Below, in pieces: positions 10,200 through 20,733 of a stretch of DNA of 64,000 nucleotides. Source of the DNA: Symbiodinium microadriaticum (taxonomy: Eukaryota; Sar; Dinophyceae; Suessiales; Symbiodiniaceae); the NCBI GenBank assembly GCA_001939145.1, contig LSRX01000286.1:563640-627639 (forward strand), given 5' to 3'. The stretch's first letter is position 1. Each line of letters begins with the position of its first letter. The notes beneath the pieces are model-generated. The model had not been told where the DNA came from. It did not search any database and saw only the letters and a list, made by a program, of their open reading frames with translations. The position numbers were made by a program, and so were the translations under genes.

Positions 10200-10990
10200 C
10201 GTTATATATTTACATATATATATATGTATTTATTTATATTTATTTATATTTATATTTATATTTCTAAGCAACTATACATCGTATAAGAATAAGTCTACAG
10301 TGACAGTCGTAGTAATAGTATACAGTAACACCAATAATTTCAATGATGGAAATGAGTAGTCATAATGCTTCTATGGTCTAGTATTAACAGCAATGTTAAG
10401 TACTAACATTATTTGGCTTATTACTACGACTCTCTTTTATGAAGATTATGATTATTCACATTATTAGACGTCTATATGTGCATTATGCTTACATGATTTG
10501 TTTATTTGCTGTGAGTCGTTTGACAGCCCGCATACGACAAGCTATCATTTCAACCGAGTTTAGCAGCCCAACTACAAAGAACAGACAGCGTCGCGTGCTA
10601 AACCCTAGTCCATCAACGGGAACTCCTTTAAAATATTGCTGCCGTTGTCGATCTGTCAATACGATGTTATATATATATATATAGACACTTAACTTACAGG
10701 TCCGCTAAGTGCCGTTATCCTATTTCAGTCGCTACTTGTAACTTGCTACGTTACTCAATGAAGTATCCATGTGCAGAACCGTACTGCGAATCAGACTAAA
10801 AGGATACCAGTAATAAGAACTACAATAACCCGACTCTCATTAATAATCATACGAATAATCATACTAACAATACTGATACAAAAACAGTGCTCGCAATATT
10901 TCTCATAATACTAGTATTACAATTAGAATACCAACATTATTTATAGTACCAACAGTACTAACAGTCCTAGTACTATTCCTCCAAATTTTG
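10200..10990. other. AT-rich low-complexity stretch, no gene supported
   Basis: Starts with (TA)n/(TTTA)n at 10200-10262, then AT-rich sequence with many ATA, ACT and AAT triplets and a short (TA)n at 10666-10682. Positions 10887-10914 match 47890-47917 exactly. No protein-like frame. Confidence 0.6.
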
Positions 10991-10993
10991 CAG

Positions 10994-11054
10994 ACAGAAG
11001 CTAAGGCTGTGGACGACTTGGGGAACCTGGTTGCTTTTTGCGATTTGTGCCTTG
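10994..11054 (+). CDS. Probable exon, unrecognised protein
   Basis: Acceptor AATTTTGCAG, then frame TEAKAVDDLGNLVAFCDLCL, and donor CCTTG|GTGAGC. A start at CTAAG|GCT would fit the AG|G rule better and only shortens it. Confidence 0.5.
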
Positions 11055-11631
11055 GTGAGCGGTTGAGGATTTCCTCAAAGGCTCATGGCACTTATTAGCG
11101 GAGCCCAGCTAGGCCTTTAAAGTAAGGCACCTACACATGCAATTATTTACAACTCAATTGAGGTACTTATGATCTTACTTGCTATCTCCCATGATTCTCC
11201 AAGTGGTGTCGAAGGTTCACGGGGAGTTTGGGATGTTTCCTCCACTTCGTGGGAGGTGGTCCCAGGAAATTCCCACACTTTCGAGAACTCTAAACCCCAC
11301 CTGTTAGGGTTTAGGTTTAGGGTTTTTTGGCTAATTATTCGGGGTCTCCGTAGACAAGTCCCTAAAAAGGGGAAGGTCATCAAGGGGCCAGGCAAGGCCT
11401 AAACCGCCCTAAGCCCAAGAACTTATGCGTCTTTAGGCTTTCGGGGTATAGGGTGACCACAATTACAATAGAAGCTTGAACAATAATACATGTCTATTAT
11501 TCCATGATAACTCTGGTATCATATACCCCAAGCCCCATTCTAATGACAAAGGCCCCTAAACCCTTAAATCCCTCATGGAACATTACCGAAGCCCTTTAAC
11601 TAAGGAAAGCTACTGGTACCGAGCTGCTGTA

Positions 11632-11737
11632 ATGTAAGGGCCTTAATAATTAGAATAGGGTTTTGGGGGTTCCTGATTATGATCATAGTATAAGATACCC
11701 CCCCAAACCCTATTCTTATTATTAAGGCCCCTATATT
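11632..11737. repeat. Palindromic element, family K copy 1
   Basis: GGGGCCTTAATAATTAGAA-type arms pair with ACCCTATTCTTATTATTAAG; partial relatives near 29888, 54220 and 58290. The rest of 11400-11995 shows only scattered CCCTAAA and no gene. Confidence 0.65.
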
Positions 11738-11821
11738 AATGCTTCACGCAGGCTCCACAGCTGCGCCAAGCCTGGCCCAAAGTCGTCCACCCTGGACACT
11801 TGAACCCAAACCATCAACCCT

Positions 11822-11883
11822 ATCTGGACCACAAAGTATGCAGAATAGTAGCCCATTGACGGTGTCGGACCATCATTTCAGGT
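11822..11883. repeat. Family O element, decayed copy
   Basis: ATCTGGACCACAAAGTATG matches the left arm of 42662-42744 and 51910-51993; the right arm is weak. Confidence 0.45.
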
Positions 11884-11997
11884 AAAGAATTTATGTAGAA
11901 ATATGGTTTTGGTCGGCGTTGGGTCTTTATTTTACCGACTTTGGGGCGCCTTGCAAGGCCATCAACCCAAGCCGAAGGTCAAGACCCGGAGCCCTAA

Positions 11998-12123
11998 CCT
12001 TACCTGTAACCGAAAAAAGACCTACCTTGTTTAAGGAACTATCTATATCTATATATATATATATATATATAGAAGCCATAATAAGGAACCCTAAAAAGGT
12101 AGGACTCTTCGGCTACAGGTAAG
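11998..12123. repeat. Palindromic element, family E copy with (TA)n at its centre
   Basis: Arms ACCTGTAACCG...GACCTACCTTG and AAAAAGGTAGG...CTACAGGT. The hairpin centre is occupied by a pure (TA)n run at 12047-12070. Confidence 0.75.
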
Positions 12124-12194
12124 GCTCAACACAACTCAAAACCCTTGTATAGTAGTATGCTCTAAGCCTCAACTGACAGAGGAGTCCTGAGAGC

Positions 12195-12292
12195 CTTCGG
12201 GTTTTAGGGTGATTGGGTTTAGGGTTTTAGGGTTTAGGGTTTAGGCTTTAGGGCTTTAGGGTTTTAGGGTTTAGGGTTTAGGGTTAGGGCAA
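12195..12292. repeat. TTTAGGG block
   Basis: Dense TTTAGGG / TTTTAGGG heptamers. Confidence 0.85.
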
Positions 12293-12305
12293 GACTGCAA
12301 GTGAG

Positions 12306-12345
12306 GTTGCCAACGGAGCCTGCGCCGGCCACTTGTAGCTTCGAG
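12306..12345 (+). CDS. Possible small exon
   Basis: GTGAG|G, one leading base, LPTEPAPATCSFE, then TTCGAG|GTCGCT. AG|G at both ends. Confidence 0.35.
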
Positions 12346-12450
12346 GTCGCTTGGGTGAGGAGTTTCCCCAAGGGGCCATGTGCCCACAAAGTATGGGTTT
12401 ACGAGATGGAGATGTATATATATATATATATATATATGGGGCTTAAGTAT

Positions 12451-12557
12451 ATGGGTAATTAGTTCTCTAAATTGGGGTCCTTTTTTAAGGCCCCAATATA
12501 GTGCGGCACTCTTATAAAAAAGAACCCCAAAGGCACCCTTTTTGGAGAACTACCCAG
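12451..12557. repeat. Palindromic element, family B copy 1
   Basis: TGGGTAATTAGTTCTCTAAA ... GGAGAACTACCCA with the family core ATATAGTGCGGCACTCTTAT. It is preceded by a (TA)n run. Other copies: 25677-25768, 34057-34159, 36814-36922, 42453-42555, 44778-44875, 48265-48358, 52969-53074 and 55094-55197. Confidence 0.8.
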
Positions 12558-12748
12558 ATACTATATAGCTGCTTGGTGCCGAGGGCAAACGGAGAAGCTC
12601 TGCGCTTAAACCCTACTCGAACTGTTATGGCTCTTGGAAGTTCCTATCCAAAGAGGCCAGTACCCTTTCATTACGGACTGCTCCTTAAACCCCAGTCTTT
12701 CAAGCCTCCTAAACCCTAAACCCTAAACTCTAAGGGGTGTTACTGGAG

Positions 12749-12803
12749 CTCGAAAAAACCGCCTCCCACTCGGACGACGGGCTTGTGGTGACAAAGTCGT
12801 GCG
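12749..12803 (+). CDS. Probable exon, unrecognised protein
   Basis: After ACTGGAG: LEKTASHSDDGLVVTKSC, then donor TGCG|GTGAGA. A CCCTAAA array lies just upstream. Confidence 0.45.
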
Positions 12804-12829
12804 GTGAGAAGCATACATGCCGAGGCCAA

Positions 12830-12931
12830 TACCCACCCTTAAGTAAGGAATATACCTTAAATCTTATTTAGGTTCCTATTATGATTTAAGGTATATATTC
12901 CTTAATTAAGGGGTTTTGGAGTCTCTGGGTA
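12830..12931. repeat. Palindromic element, family A copy 4 (left arm deleted)
   Basis: Right arm is intact to GGAGTCTCTGGGT, but about 14 bases of the left arm (GAGACTCCAAAA) are missing. Confidence 0.8.
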
Positions 12932-13201
12932 GACCGAAGCAGAAGAGGTAAGCCGCGGTATAGACGAAGGTCAGCCCGAATGATTTTAGTCTTCAGAGAG
13001 CGATGAGAGGGGCATAATAGCCCACGTACAGGCCACTCGGAAAATGCGAAAATGCTTCGAACCATCACGCCCCGAAGCCTAAAGACCTTCCAGGGGTTTA
13101 GGGTTGAGGGTTGAGGGTTTAGGGTTTCGGTAGGGTTTGTAGGGTTGGCTGGAACCTGAACCCCAAAGCAGGAAGACGCAGACCTAAAGATTCACATGTA
13201 A

Positions 13202-13293
13202 GGGCTGAGTAGGTCACCTTCAACCTGTTGGGGCTTGCATAATCCTACTATGATTCAAAAGCTTAACCTCTTTTGGGCTAGGGTACTCAGCCC
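13202..13293. repeat. Palindromic element, family G copy 1
   Basis: GGGCTGAGTAGG ... TACTCAGCCC. A second copy starts 23 bases downstream (13316-13399), and a third lies at 24696-24808. Confidence 0.75.
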
Positions 13294-13315
13294 ATAAGCA
13301 CAAGTTGAAAATTTT

Positions 13316-13399
13316 GGGGCTGATATAATCCTACGGTTGATGATATAAACAGTATAAATCAAAAGGTTCACCCTTTGTTGGGCTAGGGCACTCAGCCCC
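13316..13399. repeat. Palindromic element, family G copy 2
   Basis: GGGCTGATATAATCCTAC ... GCACTCAGCCCC. The centre contains a family F-like TTGATGATATAAA. Confidence 0.65.
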
Positions 13400-14170
13400 T
13401 CAGTTAAACCCGCACGGTCGAACACCCGCACGACATCTTCAAGCCAACTATAAAGACATTAACGCGTAGGGGATGCTTAGTAGTGGTATCAGCTTGTTCT
13501 CACCATCAATTAATGTGACCGTATTAACTCCCTCCCAGAAAATGTTCTGATTGTTAAGGCCCCTCTACTCTAGCTTCAAAAAGCCTTAAACCTCTTGCAA
13601 ACCCTAGACATTTTGGTGGGTTGCAAAAGCATCTCTGTTCGAGCTTCAAAAGCGCAGGTGCCAGAAGGAATCGGCTTTCTCAGGCCGACAGAGGGTCTGC
13701 CCGCCTCTGGTAATCTGATACCAGCACCATTAAGGTTTCTTGTGGTGGTTAGTATTTTTATGAAGGTTCTACATGATATTGGTTTCCAATCGTGTTTTGA
13801 TACCTTCGGGGTGTAGAGTTTTGAGTATTACTTGAGCATGCTTCACGGTGTTTGGGCAGTGTTAGAACTAGGGGGTGAAGGTTTAGAGGTTCTTCTGATT
13901 TGGTTTCTGGTGGATTATTTTGCAATCTTTTTGTTAAGGGCTCTCCAGGCTTGTAGAGGTTAGTGGCTTTACTACTTCGGGTGTGTCCGTTTGTTGATTT
14001 TTTGAGACGGGCATGCATCTAGGACTCCTGTCAAATTTGTAGAAGTTGTAGGTGCACTGGTTTAGGATTCTTTCAAGGCTTAGGAGCCGACAAAAAATAT
14101 CGATACTACAGTTCAGGGTTGGTATTGGGGGGATACCCTCAAGACTAGTTGAGTCAAGCCCTGAAAGAAA
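13400..14170. other. No gene supported
   Basis: Mixed sequence with short frames (plus 13595-13816, minus 13758-14018) lacking protein-like composition or good splice sites. Confidence 0.4.
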
Positions 14171-14175
14171 GCTCT

Positions 14176-14290
14176 ACTTGGAGAGGTTCATGGGTAGTGA
14201 TAAGTAAGGTTCTTTGTCCCCTAACAGGAGTTATAACTATAGTTACCCTACTTATCGCCCCATTTATAACTACCCATGAACCTCCAAGTA
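14176..14290. repeat. Palindromic element, family I copy 3
   Basis: ACTTGGAGAGGTTCATGGGT ... CATGAACCTCCAAGT. Confidence 0.8.
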
Positions 14291-14379
14291 GGAGTGTAGT
14301 GGTTGAGCGGAGGGCGTTGGGGGGCTGCGGGGTTAAGGGTGTGTGTATTCGGTTTTAGACTTCAGAGGTTTAGGATTTT

Positions 14380-14485
14380 GGGGGGGTGTAAGGTGTAGGG
14401 TGTAGATTAGGGTTTAATTAGGATTTAGGGTTTAAGATTTAGGGTCTAGGGTTTAGGGTTTAGGATTTAGGGTTTAGGGTGGTTT
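14380..14485. repeat. TTTAGGG block
   Basis: Degenerate heptamers (TTTAGGG, ATTTAGG, GTGTAGG). Confidence 0.75.
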
Positions 14486-14511
14486 GATGTTTACGGTTCA
14501 CGAACCATGAG

Positions 14512-14542
14512 GCTCTATTTGTCTACGGGCCGTGTCTGCGAG
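14512..14542 (+). CDS. Possible micro-exon before element F1
   Basis: CATGAG|GCTC ... TGCGAG|GTAAGG, 31 bases with AG|G at both ends and a consensus donor. Two frames are open. The following intron contains element F1. Confidence 0.35.
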
Positions 14543-14561
14543 GTAAGGGATTCTTGGGTGT

Positions 14562-14670
14562 ACGGCTGATGATATAAATATAAATCCTGCATGACCCATT
14601 TTATGGAATATACCATAATTCCCATAGTTTAGGGTCCTTACGGTAATGCAAGGTTTATATCACCAACAGT
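14562..14670. repeat. Palindromic element, family F copy 1
   Basis: ACGGCTGATGATATAAAT ... TTATATCACCAACAGT. Its flanks carry a 6-bp direct repeat TTGGGT (14553-14558 and 14674-14679). Other copies: 21962-22120, 41873-41979 and 49326-49410. Confidence 0.75.
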
Positions 14671-14682
14671 AGTTGGGTCAAG

Positions 14683-14729
14683 GATCGATTCGAAAGACTG
14701 AAAGCATTGCAACCAGATGCCGAACCTAA
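14683..14729 (+). CDS. Probable exon after element F1
   Basis: GTCAAG|G, frame DRFERLKALQPDAEP, running into a CCCTAAA array. Joining across F1 at the TTGGGT repeat gives ...VRDSWVKDRFERL.... Edges uncertain. Confidence 0.35.
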
Positions 14730-14879
14730 TCCCGAAACCCTGAACCCTAAACCGTAAACCCTAAACCCTGAACCCTAAACCCTTAGCCCTGAACCCTAAA
14801 CCCTGAACCCTCTAAACTCCGAGCCTCAGCCAGAAACTCAAGACATCTCGAAACTCTAACCCTCGACTGCAAACCCTGG

Positions 14880-15280
14880 ACCCTCAGCCCTGAATTCAAA
14901 ACTCCCCAACCCCAACCCATATGGTAATGAGAAGACGAATACGAAGAACAAGGTCACGAATAGCGCCAATATCAAGGTTGCTTTGAATATCCATAGTAAC
15001 ATTATCAACAGCAACGGTAATATTACGACAACAAAAGTAAAGTAGTGATACTCGACTAATAATGTGAGCAATAGCAATGACAGTAATGATAACAAGATTT
15101 TTACCAAAACAGAATCAGTAATCATGATAAGTCTTATATTAGTAAGAACCTTTTTAAAAACAATAACAACGATACTAAGAACAATGACTCTAACGCTAAT
15201 AGCAGCAGCACGATCAATGAGCATATTCAGGGTACTGAAAATGCCAATGACAACAACAATAAAGGTAATCCCCAACACCA
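14880..15280. other. Low-complexity stretch with long opposing frames
   Basis: Rich in AAC, ACA and AAT triplets. It gives a 171-residue Leu/Val/Ile-rich frame on minus and a Thr/Ile/Ser frame on plus. Both are best explained by composition. Confidence 0.55.
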
Positions 15281-15288
15281 AACCGGAG

Positions 15289-15340
15289 GCCCTTCGAGTA
15301 TTGCAACGTGCATGGCCTGTACGTCGGCGACATCGTTCAG
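15289..15340 (+). CDS. Probable exon, unrecognised protein
   Basis: CCGGAG|G, one leading base, then PFEYCNVHGLYVGDIVQ, then GTTCAG|GCTGCT (GC donor). AG|G at both ends. Confidence 0.5.
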
Positions 15341-15652
15341 GCTGCTGAAGGGGTTCGCTGAAGGGTCCCATAGGGCCCTTGATGACGGAAGGAGGGGGAG
15401 AGGGTTTTCGGTTTAGTGGGGCTTGGTATTCAGGGTTGAGTAATTTAGAGCTTTCCAGGAATTTAAAAAACCCACGCCCCCGTGGTGACTACAGAATGCG
15501 CTGCTACGTCCTAGCGTGGCAATGGCAATGCTAAGTTTTCAAGATTTAAGATACATTAAAATGATGTCGTGAGAAATCATATGACACAACTTTATCAGGT
15601 TTTCTAGCGGTTTCACCAATCCAGGGACTTTGGGTGCCAGTGACTTGGGGCT

Positions 15653-15740
15653 TACCTGTATCCCCAAACCCTACAAAATAGTAGGTTATGACCTTTTAAG
15701 GTATGACCCCTAAAACAGGTAGGGTTTTGGATCCCCAGGT
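15653..15740. repeat. Palindromic element (unassigned family)
   Basis: ACCTGTATCCCCAAACCCTA and its complement ending GGATCCCCAGGT. Confidence 0.6.
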
Positions 15741-15779
15741 ACTGTTTAGAGGGCTCCGGCTTCCCTCTCGCGGGTGCAG

Positions 15780-15828
15780 GGCTGCGAACCTTGTTGAAGG
15801 AGGATGCTTCGGCATCTACAGACCCTAG
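15780..15828 (+). CDS. Probable exon, unrecognised protein
   Basis: Pyrimidine-rich TTCCCTCTCGCGGGTGCAG|G, two leading bases, LRTLLKEDASASTDP, then CCCTAG|GCTGTA. AG|G at both ends. Confidence 0.45.
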
Positions 15829-15888
15829 GCTGTATGTGCCTATACCCTTCTTTGTGTCATTATATACAAGAAAATAAACATACATACG

Positions 15889-15921
<33 letters not shown>

Positions 15922-16049
15922 TATTAATTAGGCCTTAATTCGGTTCCTATCTAGGTACTTTAAGGTTTACGGCCTGTGTATACATTTTAGAACTAGAATC
16001 GGCACCTGGAGCCTTAGGGAAAGTTGGGGGGCTGAGGGTTCTTCTAGCT

Positions 16050-16130
16050 TACTGTTTAGGGGTTTAGGGGTTTAGGGGTTGAGGGTTTAGGGTTTCGGGT
16101 TTAGGGTTTTAGGGTTTAGGGTTGACGTAA
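16050..16130. repeat. TTTAGGG block
   Basis: Heptamer array. From here to 16470 no gene is supported, apart from a weak exon candidate at 16253-16310 (QIITNRHADLCQIARCES). Confidence 0.7.
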
Positions 16131-16477
16131 GCCTTGGTTCAGGATTCAGATTCAGAGGTTTAGGCTTGGGCCTGGGGTGTTGAGCTCGCGGTGTGAGTGA
16201 TTGAATGCCTTAGGGCTGTTACGTGGGTTCGGTTCGGGGTCGAGGTCGCAGACAAATCATCACAAACAGGCATGCTGACCTGTGCCAGATTGCACGCTGT
16301 GAATCCCAAGCCCTAACCCCCAATCCGAAGCCCCCAACCCCACCATAAAAGCTCAATTACGAGGCCCTACTGTATACGCTTGAATTTCGAAACACCCCTT
16401 AACTGTATTTGGAAGGGTCCTAAGTACATGCACGGAGGACCTTGTGTTAAGGAGGCCCTCCTGTCGTCTAAGACCAG

Positions 16478-16558
16478 TACTATATCCATGGCAACCGGAC
16501 AATGAAGTGGGACCCCTACTACCCTAAGTCCAAGAAGGAGTACACGCCTCCGAATGAT
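16478..16558 (+). CDS. Probable exon, unrecognised protein
   Basis: 27 codons between GACCAG and GAT|GTGTAC: YYIHGNRTMKWDPYYPKSKK.... The aromatic/Lys-rich composition is very unlike the surroundings. A GA donor at AAGAAG|GAGTAC is an alternative end. No family recognised. Confidence 0.5.
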
Positions 16559-16739
16559 GTGTACAACAGGAATTCAAGAATTAAACCGTCACCTCCCAAA
16601 TTAAGAAGAATGAGGGTCGGCTAAGAAAGATGTGGGTCGTGATAAAGGTGGAAAGACTGGACCTTGGAGGACATGAGGCAATCCCGGACCGAGACAGTAT
16701 GTTGCAGATCACTAAACTCCAAGCCTGAAACCGCCACAC

Positions 16740-16872
16740 AGAGCTTTCAGAAACGCCGGCCGGGCTCCCGTTTTTTTCACGGTTGTGAAGTGTGATCGCG
16801 AGGTGTCCAGCTGGAATTCCAGCGCCCAGCGCCAGTGCTTCAAAAGAGAATGCCACGCGCCAAGCTGTTCTG
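16740..16872 (+). CDS. Possible pair of small exons
   Basis: SFQKRRPGSRFFHGCE between CACACAG and GAA|GTGTGA, then LEFQRPAPVLQKRMPRAKLF after GTCCAG. The minus frame 16581-16856 is also open, so strand is not certain. Confidence 0.3.
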
Positions 16873-17147
16873 CGGCTTTAGTTTTGTAGGGCTGATAATG
16901 ATAAGGAGTGCATTATATTGGGTATAGAGGGTCATGGATGGGGCTTAGTAAGTAGAGTATCAGCAAAAAATAGCGAATGCGAGAACCTTGCCACGGCCAG
17001 CACCTTCCCCGAAAGCATCATATAGCCCTAAACCCTGAACCCTCAATCAGAGAATGTTGGGCGTTGCGGGGATCCAGTGGCCTGCTTGTTATCTGTTTGC
17101 GTGTACGGTTTGGGGATCCAATGGCCTGCTCATTGTCGCTTTCTTGG

Positions 17148-17256
17148 AGGGTCATGGGACTTAGTAAGTAAGGTTATAATTCCTGATAATGGGGATATAA
17201 ACAGCTATACGTTTAGTTACCTTGTTTACAACCTTAGTTACTAGGTCCCATGATCC
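17148..17256. repeat. Palindromic element, family J copy 1
   Basis: AGGGTCATGGGACTTAGTAA ... TTACTAGGTCCCATGATCC. Relatives at 50233-50345 and 51432-51520, and a left-arm fragment near 16925. 17260-17790 shows no supportable gene. Confidence 0.75.
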
Positions 17257-17796
17257 TTTATAAGTATGCCCTACGACCACGCTGTCATTACCTACGTACT
17301 ATGTTCACAGTTATTTCTTCGCAGCGTGGCTTGCAGGAATCATGCTTACGTGTGTAAGTGGGTTTTGGCTTTAGGGGTCAGGATTGAAGGTCCAGGGCTT
17401 TGCTTGAGGATTCAGTGCCCGATACCTTTTTGGTACGTGCATGCAAGTAGCCCGAGGAAACGGATGAGCACGGGGGTCCAGAATAGGGACCTACAGGAGG
17501 GAATTGAGATCCTTTCAGTTTGGTAGCTTGAACTACGTTGCTTAAAGGGTCCCCAGGTTCTTATGTAATCCTAACGAAACAAAGAGAAGACTGTCGCTGT
17601 CTCTCCTGCTCGACACGATCTCTGCCACAACTAGGCTATATAATGTGTTGTTAGAACTGTTATTCAAACTACGTTAATACAATATCACAAGAAACGGCAT
17701 AATGAATGGAGTACTGTCATGCCGATTGGGTTAAGAGTTTTGGGGATTGGGTGTGACATAAGAGCATAATGAAAGTGAGGCTTAATATGTAGAGAG

Positions 17797-17913
17797 GTTA
17801 CAAGCGAATTGCACCGAAAGCTTCACCGGCCGAGCGACAATGACCCTTTATTCAATTATGAGCCAGGGAACTCACCAATCAGGACTGGTGGCAGCAGGCC
17901 TTTACCCAACTGG
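17797..17913 (+). CDS. Probable exon, unrecognised protein
   Basis: AGAGAG|G starts a phase-0 frame VTSELHRKLHRPSDNDPLFN... through NSPIRTGGSRPLPNW, ending TGG|GTTGAG. Shorter ends at AG|GACTGG or AG|GCCTTT are possible. Confidence 0.5.
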
Positions 17914-18082
17914 GTTGAGGGGGTTTAGGGTTCTGCAAGAGCTTTATCGGGTTTTGGTGACGGTTTTATTGCGTTAGGGTTAGACGGCGGTTTGGTGGCT
18001 TGTCATACTGTTTTAGGGTTTAGGGTTTAGTGTAAATATACTTGAGAAGCTCAATAAGGGAAGATCTTCGAGAATATTCAGG

Positions 18083-18166
18083 CCAGGTATTCTACCTTTT
18101 TTACGGACTTATAAAAAGAAATCATGATAAGGAGCCCTTAAAAGGTAGGTTTTATAGGGTCCAGGT
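18083..18166. repeat. Palindromic element, family E
   Basis: CCAGGTATTCTACC ... GGTAGGTTTTATAGGGTCC. Confidence 0.7.
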
Positions 18167-18220
18167 CAACCCTAAACCGTAAACCCTTAAGGGAAACTCC
18201 AAGCCTCTGCGTTGTCCAAG

Positions 18221-18276
18221 GCTCTGCCAGCCACCCCTCCTTGGCCCCAACAGCCCCGCGCAGCGCCGCCGTGGAG
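18221..18276 (+). CDS. Probable exon, unrecognised protein
   Basis: TCCAAG|G, two leading bases, SASHPSLAPTAPRSAAVE, then GTGGAG|GTGTCA. A longer version (18204-18304) ends at GGGACA|GTAAGG. Confidence 0.45.
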
Positions 18277-18699
18277 GTGTCAATTTCACTTCCCCACAGG
18301 GACAGTAAGGGTTTCGGGTTCTCGTTGTAATTAGGGTTTCGGGCTTTAGGGTTTAGGGTTTTAGGGTTTAGGGTTAAGAGGCGTTTATGGTGGCCTTCAG
18401 GGTTCCTTTCAGTGGGGCCTGTGTGTTTCTTTCAGGTATTTTTTGGCTCTCAGGCTTAAGGTGCTTTGGGTTTGGAGCGTTGTGCTCCGAGTTCGTGGTT
18501 AAGGGTATGATTTCCGGACGAACGACGCCGTTTGGGGTTTCCGGTGTTTTTAGGAAGCCCTAAATCCTAAACCCTAAAACCCTAAACCCCAAACCCTAGA
18601 CCCTAAACCCTATACCTTAAACCCTAAACCTGGTTTTTTTTAGGGTTTCGGGTCTTTCGGGTTGGAGATACATTGCTATCCCAAGTTCAGCCTCGTGGC

Positions 18700-18850
18700 C
18701 TTCAGTGACCGAAGAATGAGACGACAGATTCATTTTCGAGCTTGGGGTTTAGGGTTGAGGGTTTAGGGGTTTAGGGGTTTAGGGGTTTAGGGTTTAGGGG
18801 TTTAGGGTTTAGGGTTTTTGGTGTTTCGGTATAGGGTTTAGGATTTCGGC
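18700..18850. repeat. TTTAGGG block ending at the N
   Basis: Heptamer array. Its last ~50 bases recur at about 19246-19295, on the far side of the duplicated segment 18861-19260. Confidence 0.8.
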
Positions 18851-18851
18851 N
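18851..18851. other. Single N, suspected join or assembly breakpoint
   Basis: The only ambiguous base in the window. It lies exactly where a ~400-bp copy of 22404-22803 begins. Confidence 0.9.
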
Positions 18852-18997
18852 TATATATCGCTCTCTCTCTCTCTCTCTCTCTCCCTCTCTGTACGTGTGA
18901 CCTGCCTTGGAAGATTTGAGTCGACCCAGGACGTGTCCCGACGTGTCCAGAAGCGCGGCTGCAATATACGATCTATGGGTTTATTCCCAGGCAGTAT

Positions 18998-19090
18998 TAC
19001 CCTAAGGCTCTAAGGACTCATATTTTAAGGCTTTTGGGCCCAAATCCCATACTATATAAGGCTTTGGGCCTATTTTGAGCCTTAGGGTTA
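18998..19090. repeat. Palindromic element, family M copy 2
   Basis: Within the duplicated segment; identical to 22541-22633. Confidence 0.75.
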
Positions 19091-19094
19091 GGGA

Positions 19095-19206
19095 TACCCC
19101 TTAAAGGGCGACGTTTGCACTGCTCTGGCTGGCCGGTGGTCGGCCGACCCTCGTTCCCCCAAAAAAACGTCCTGGAGCACCAGCTCCAGGCCCTGTGCAG
19201 TCAAGC
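19095..19206 (+). CDS. Possible exon (duplicated at 22638-22749)
   Basis: GC-rich segment with several open frames, for example VLEHQLQALCSQAE near its end. Both copies are identical. Confidence 0.3.
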
Positions 19207-19295
19207 GGAAAAAAAAGTTTAGGGTTTAGAGGTTTAGGTGTTGGGTTTAGGGTTTAGGGTTTTTGGTGTTTCGGTATAGGGTTTAGGATTTCGGC

Positions 19296-19388
19296 CAGCT
19301 CAGGCCCAGCCCCGTGAGAGAGCATGTCGATCCGGTGCCCCGAAGTTGCTTTCTTTGTCTGCTCGTTTGCATCATTTTGTGCCATACT
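19296..19388 (+). CDS. Possible exon
   Basis: After CGGCCAG: LRPSPVREHVDPVPRSCFLC... with a hydrophobic end; no clear donor. Confidence 0.3.
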
Positions 19389-19666
19389 CTGCCGGGTCCT
19401 AAGCCTTAAACCCAAGACTACCAAAATCCTAAATCTGTAATCCCCGTCCCTAAATCAACTTGAACTAGCCTAAAACCCCACCAAACGTAAAACCGCCTAA
19501 ACCTTAAACCCAACAGTCCCCAAAACACTAACCAATTCACAGCCATCGTTCCAAAGGCAATTATTCAGCAACAGCAGCTGGCCGGTGCGAGGACGTCCTG
19601 CTTCAACTCTGCATGTCTACGGTAGACGTGTTGTTCACAGTTGTTTTGGGATTTTGGGTTGGGACG

Positions 19667-19752
19667 TTAGGGGTCCATGTCCCCATGTAGCATGTACTTA
19701 GGCCCTAAAGCACCTACATATGTGGGCCAAAGTATATACTTTTGGAGTACAA
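19667..19752. repeat. Family C element, partial copy
   Basis: TTAGGGGTCCATGTCCCCAT and CCAAAGTATATACTTTTGGA; the right terminus is lost. Confidence 0.5.
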
Positions 19753-20022
19753 CGACCTTATTGAGTAGGCTGTACATACCTGTTGAAGTTTCAACTTAGA
19801 GTGCTGTAGTGTGTTAACCGGGTTGCGGGCGTTTAGGGTTCAATCTTCTGTCGAAACAATGTATATACTCTACACTGAGAGAGTTGTGCTGTAGTTTCCC
19901 CGAAACATTATATAATATTATTGTTATTAATAATACGAGTATTATTACTATTATTATTCTTATTATCGTCATTATTATTACTACTTAGCACCCTTATGTT
20001 AATTACCGTGTTGTTGGGCCAG

Positions 20023-20200
20023 CAATGTCCAAATGCCCTGAAGCACACCGCCCTGCACTGCCAGGATCAGTTCTGTGAACATGTGCTTGAAACACATGGC
20101 GGTGTACTACATTCCGAAGTCTTTGCTGAGCCGCTTGTCTGTTTCAAGATTTGTTACTGGGCTTGGGGAATCAATCTTCTCAGTCACGTCCTTATGGCAT
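20023..20200 (+). CDS. Possible exon
   Basis: After GGCCAG: QCPNALKHTALHCQDQFCEH... and further open sequence to about 20200. A second frame (MAVYYIPKSLLSRLS) is also open. Preceded by an AT-rich ATT-triplet stretch at 19915-19990. Confidence 0.3.
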
Positions 20201-20733
20201 GCCCTAAACCCTAAACCCTATATAAGCCCAGAGCTGTTGTTGGGGCTAGGGTCTTGAGTGAATGCTTTTGAAGCAAAGTGTGCGATCGGTTCTGCACTAA
20301 CGCTACGAAGCCCTAACCCAAAACCCTAAACTCCCTAAACCCCAAGCCCTAAACTCCAAGACTCATTGGGTGTTGAAAAAGTGGGGAGCCTTGGTTCCGG
20401 CCCTCTACTTACAGGCTCGTCTCTTAATGGGTGGGGTTCTACAAGGGATGTGTCGGGTTTAAAGTTTTGGAAAATTATGGGATGTAGTAGCTAGGGTTCT
20501 AATTATAATTAGAAGGCAACCATACTTAGAATTAATTATAACCCCAACTAAGATACTTATAACCTTGTTTACTCACCCTTAACCCGAAACCCTGGGCATT
20601 CAGGGGTTTAGGGTTCGGGTGTAGACCGTTTCGGGCGCTGGTTCAAGGCTTGCCAGGGCTTAGACTTAGGCAACAGAACCCGAAACCTAAACCCTAAACC
20701 CTAAACCCTAAACTCTAAGTGTGTAGGGCATAG

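Larger units (their letters stand above)
18861..19260. repeat. ~400-bp direct duplication of 22404-22803
   Basis: Starts in a CT run of equal length in both copies and continues through CCTGCCTTGGAAGATTTGAG, a family M palindrome and a GC-rich coding-like segment, ending ...TTTAGGGTTTAGGGT. By eye I find no difference or indel. Such identity is out of keeping with the decayed state of other repeats here. Confidence 0.85.

Noticed and set aside
14856..15371. 171-residue hydrophobic minus-strand frame resembling a membrane protein
   Set aside because: Low-complexity AAC/ACA-rich plus strand gives Val/Leu/Ile on minus; better explained by composition.
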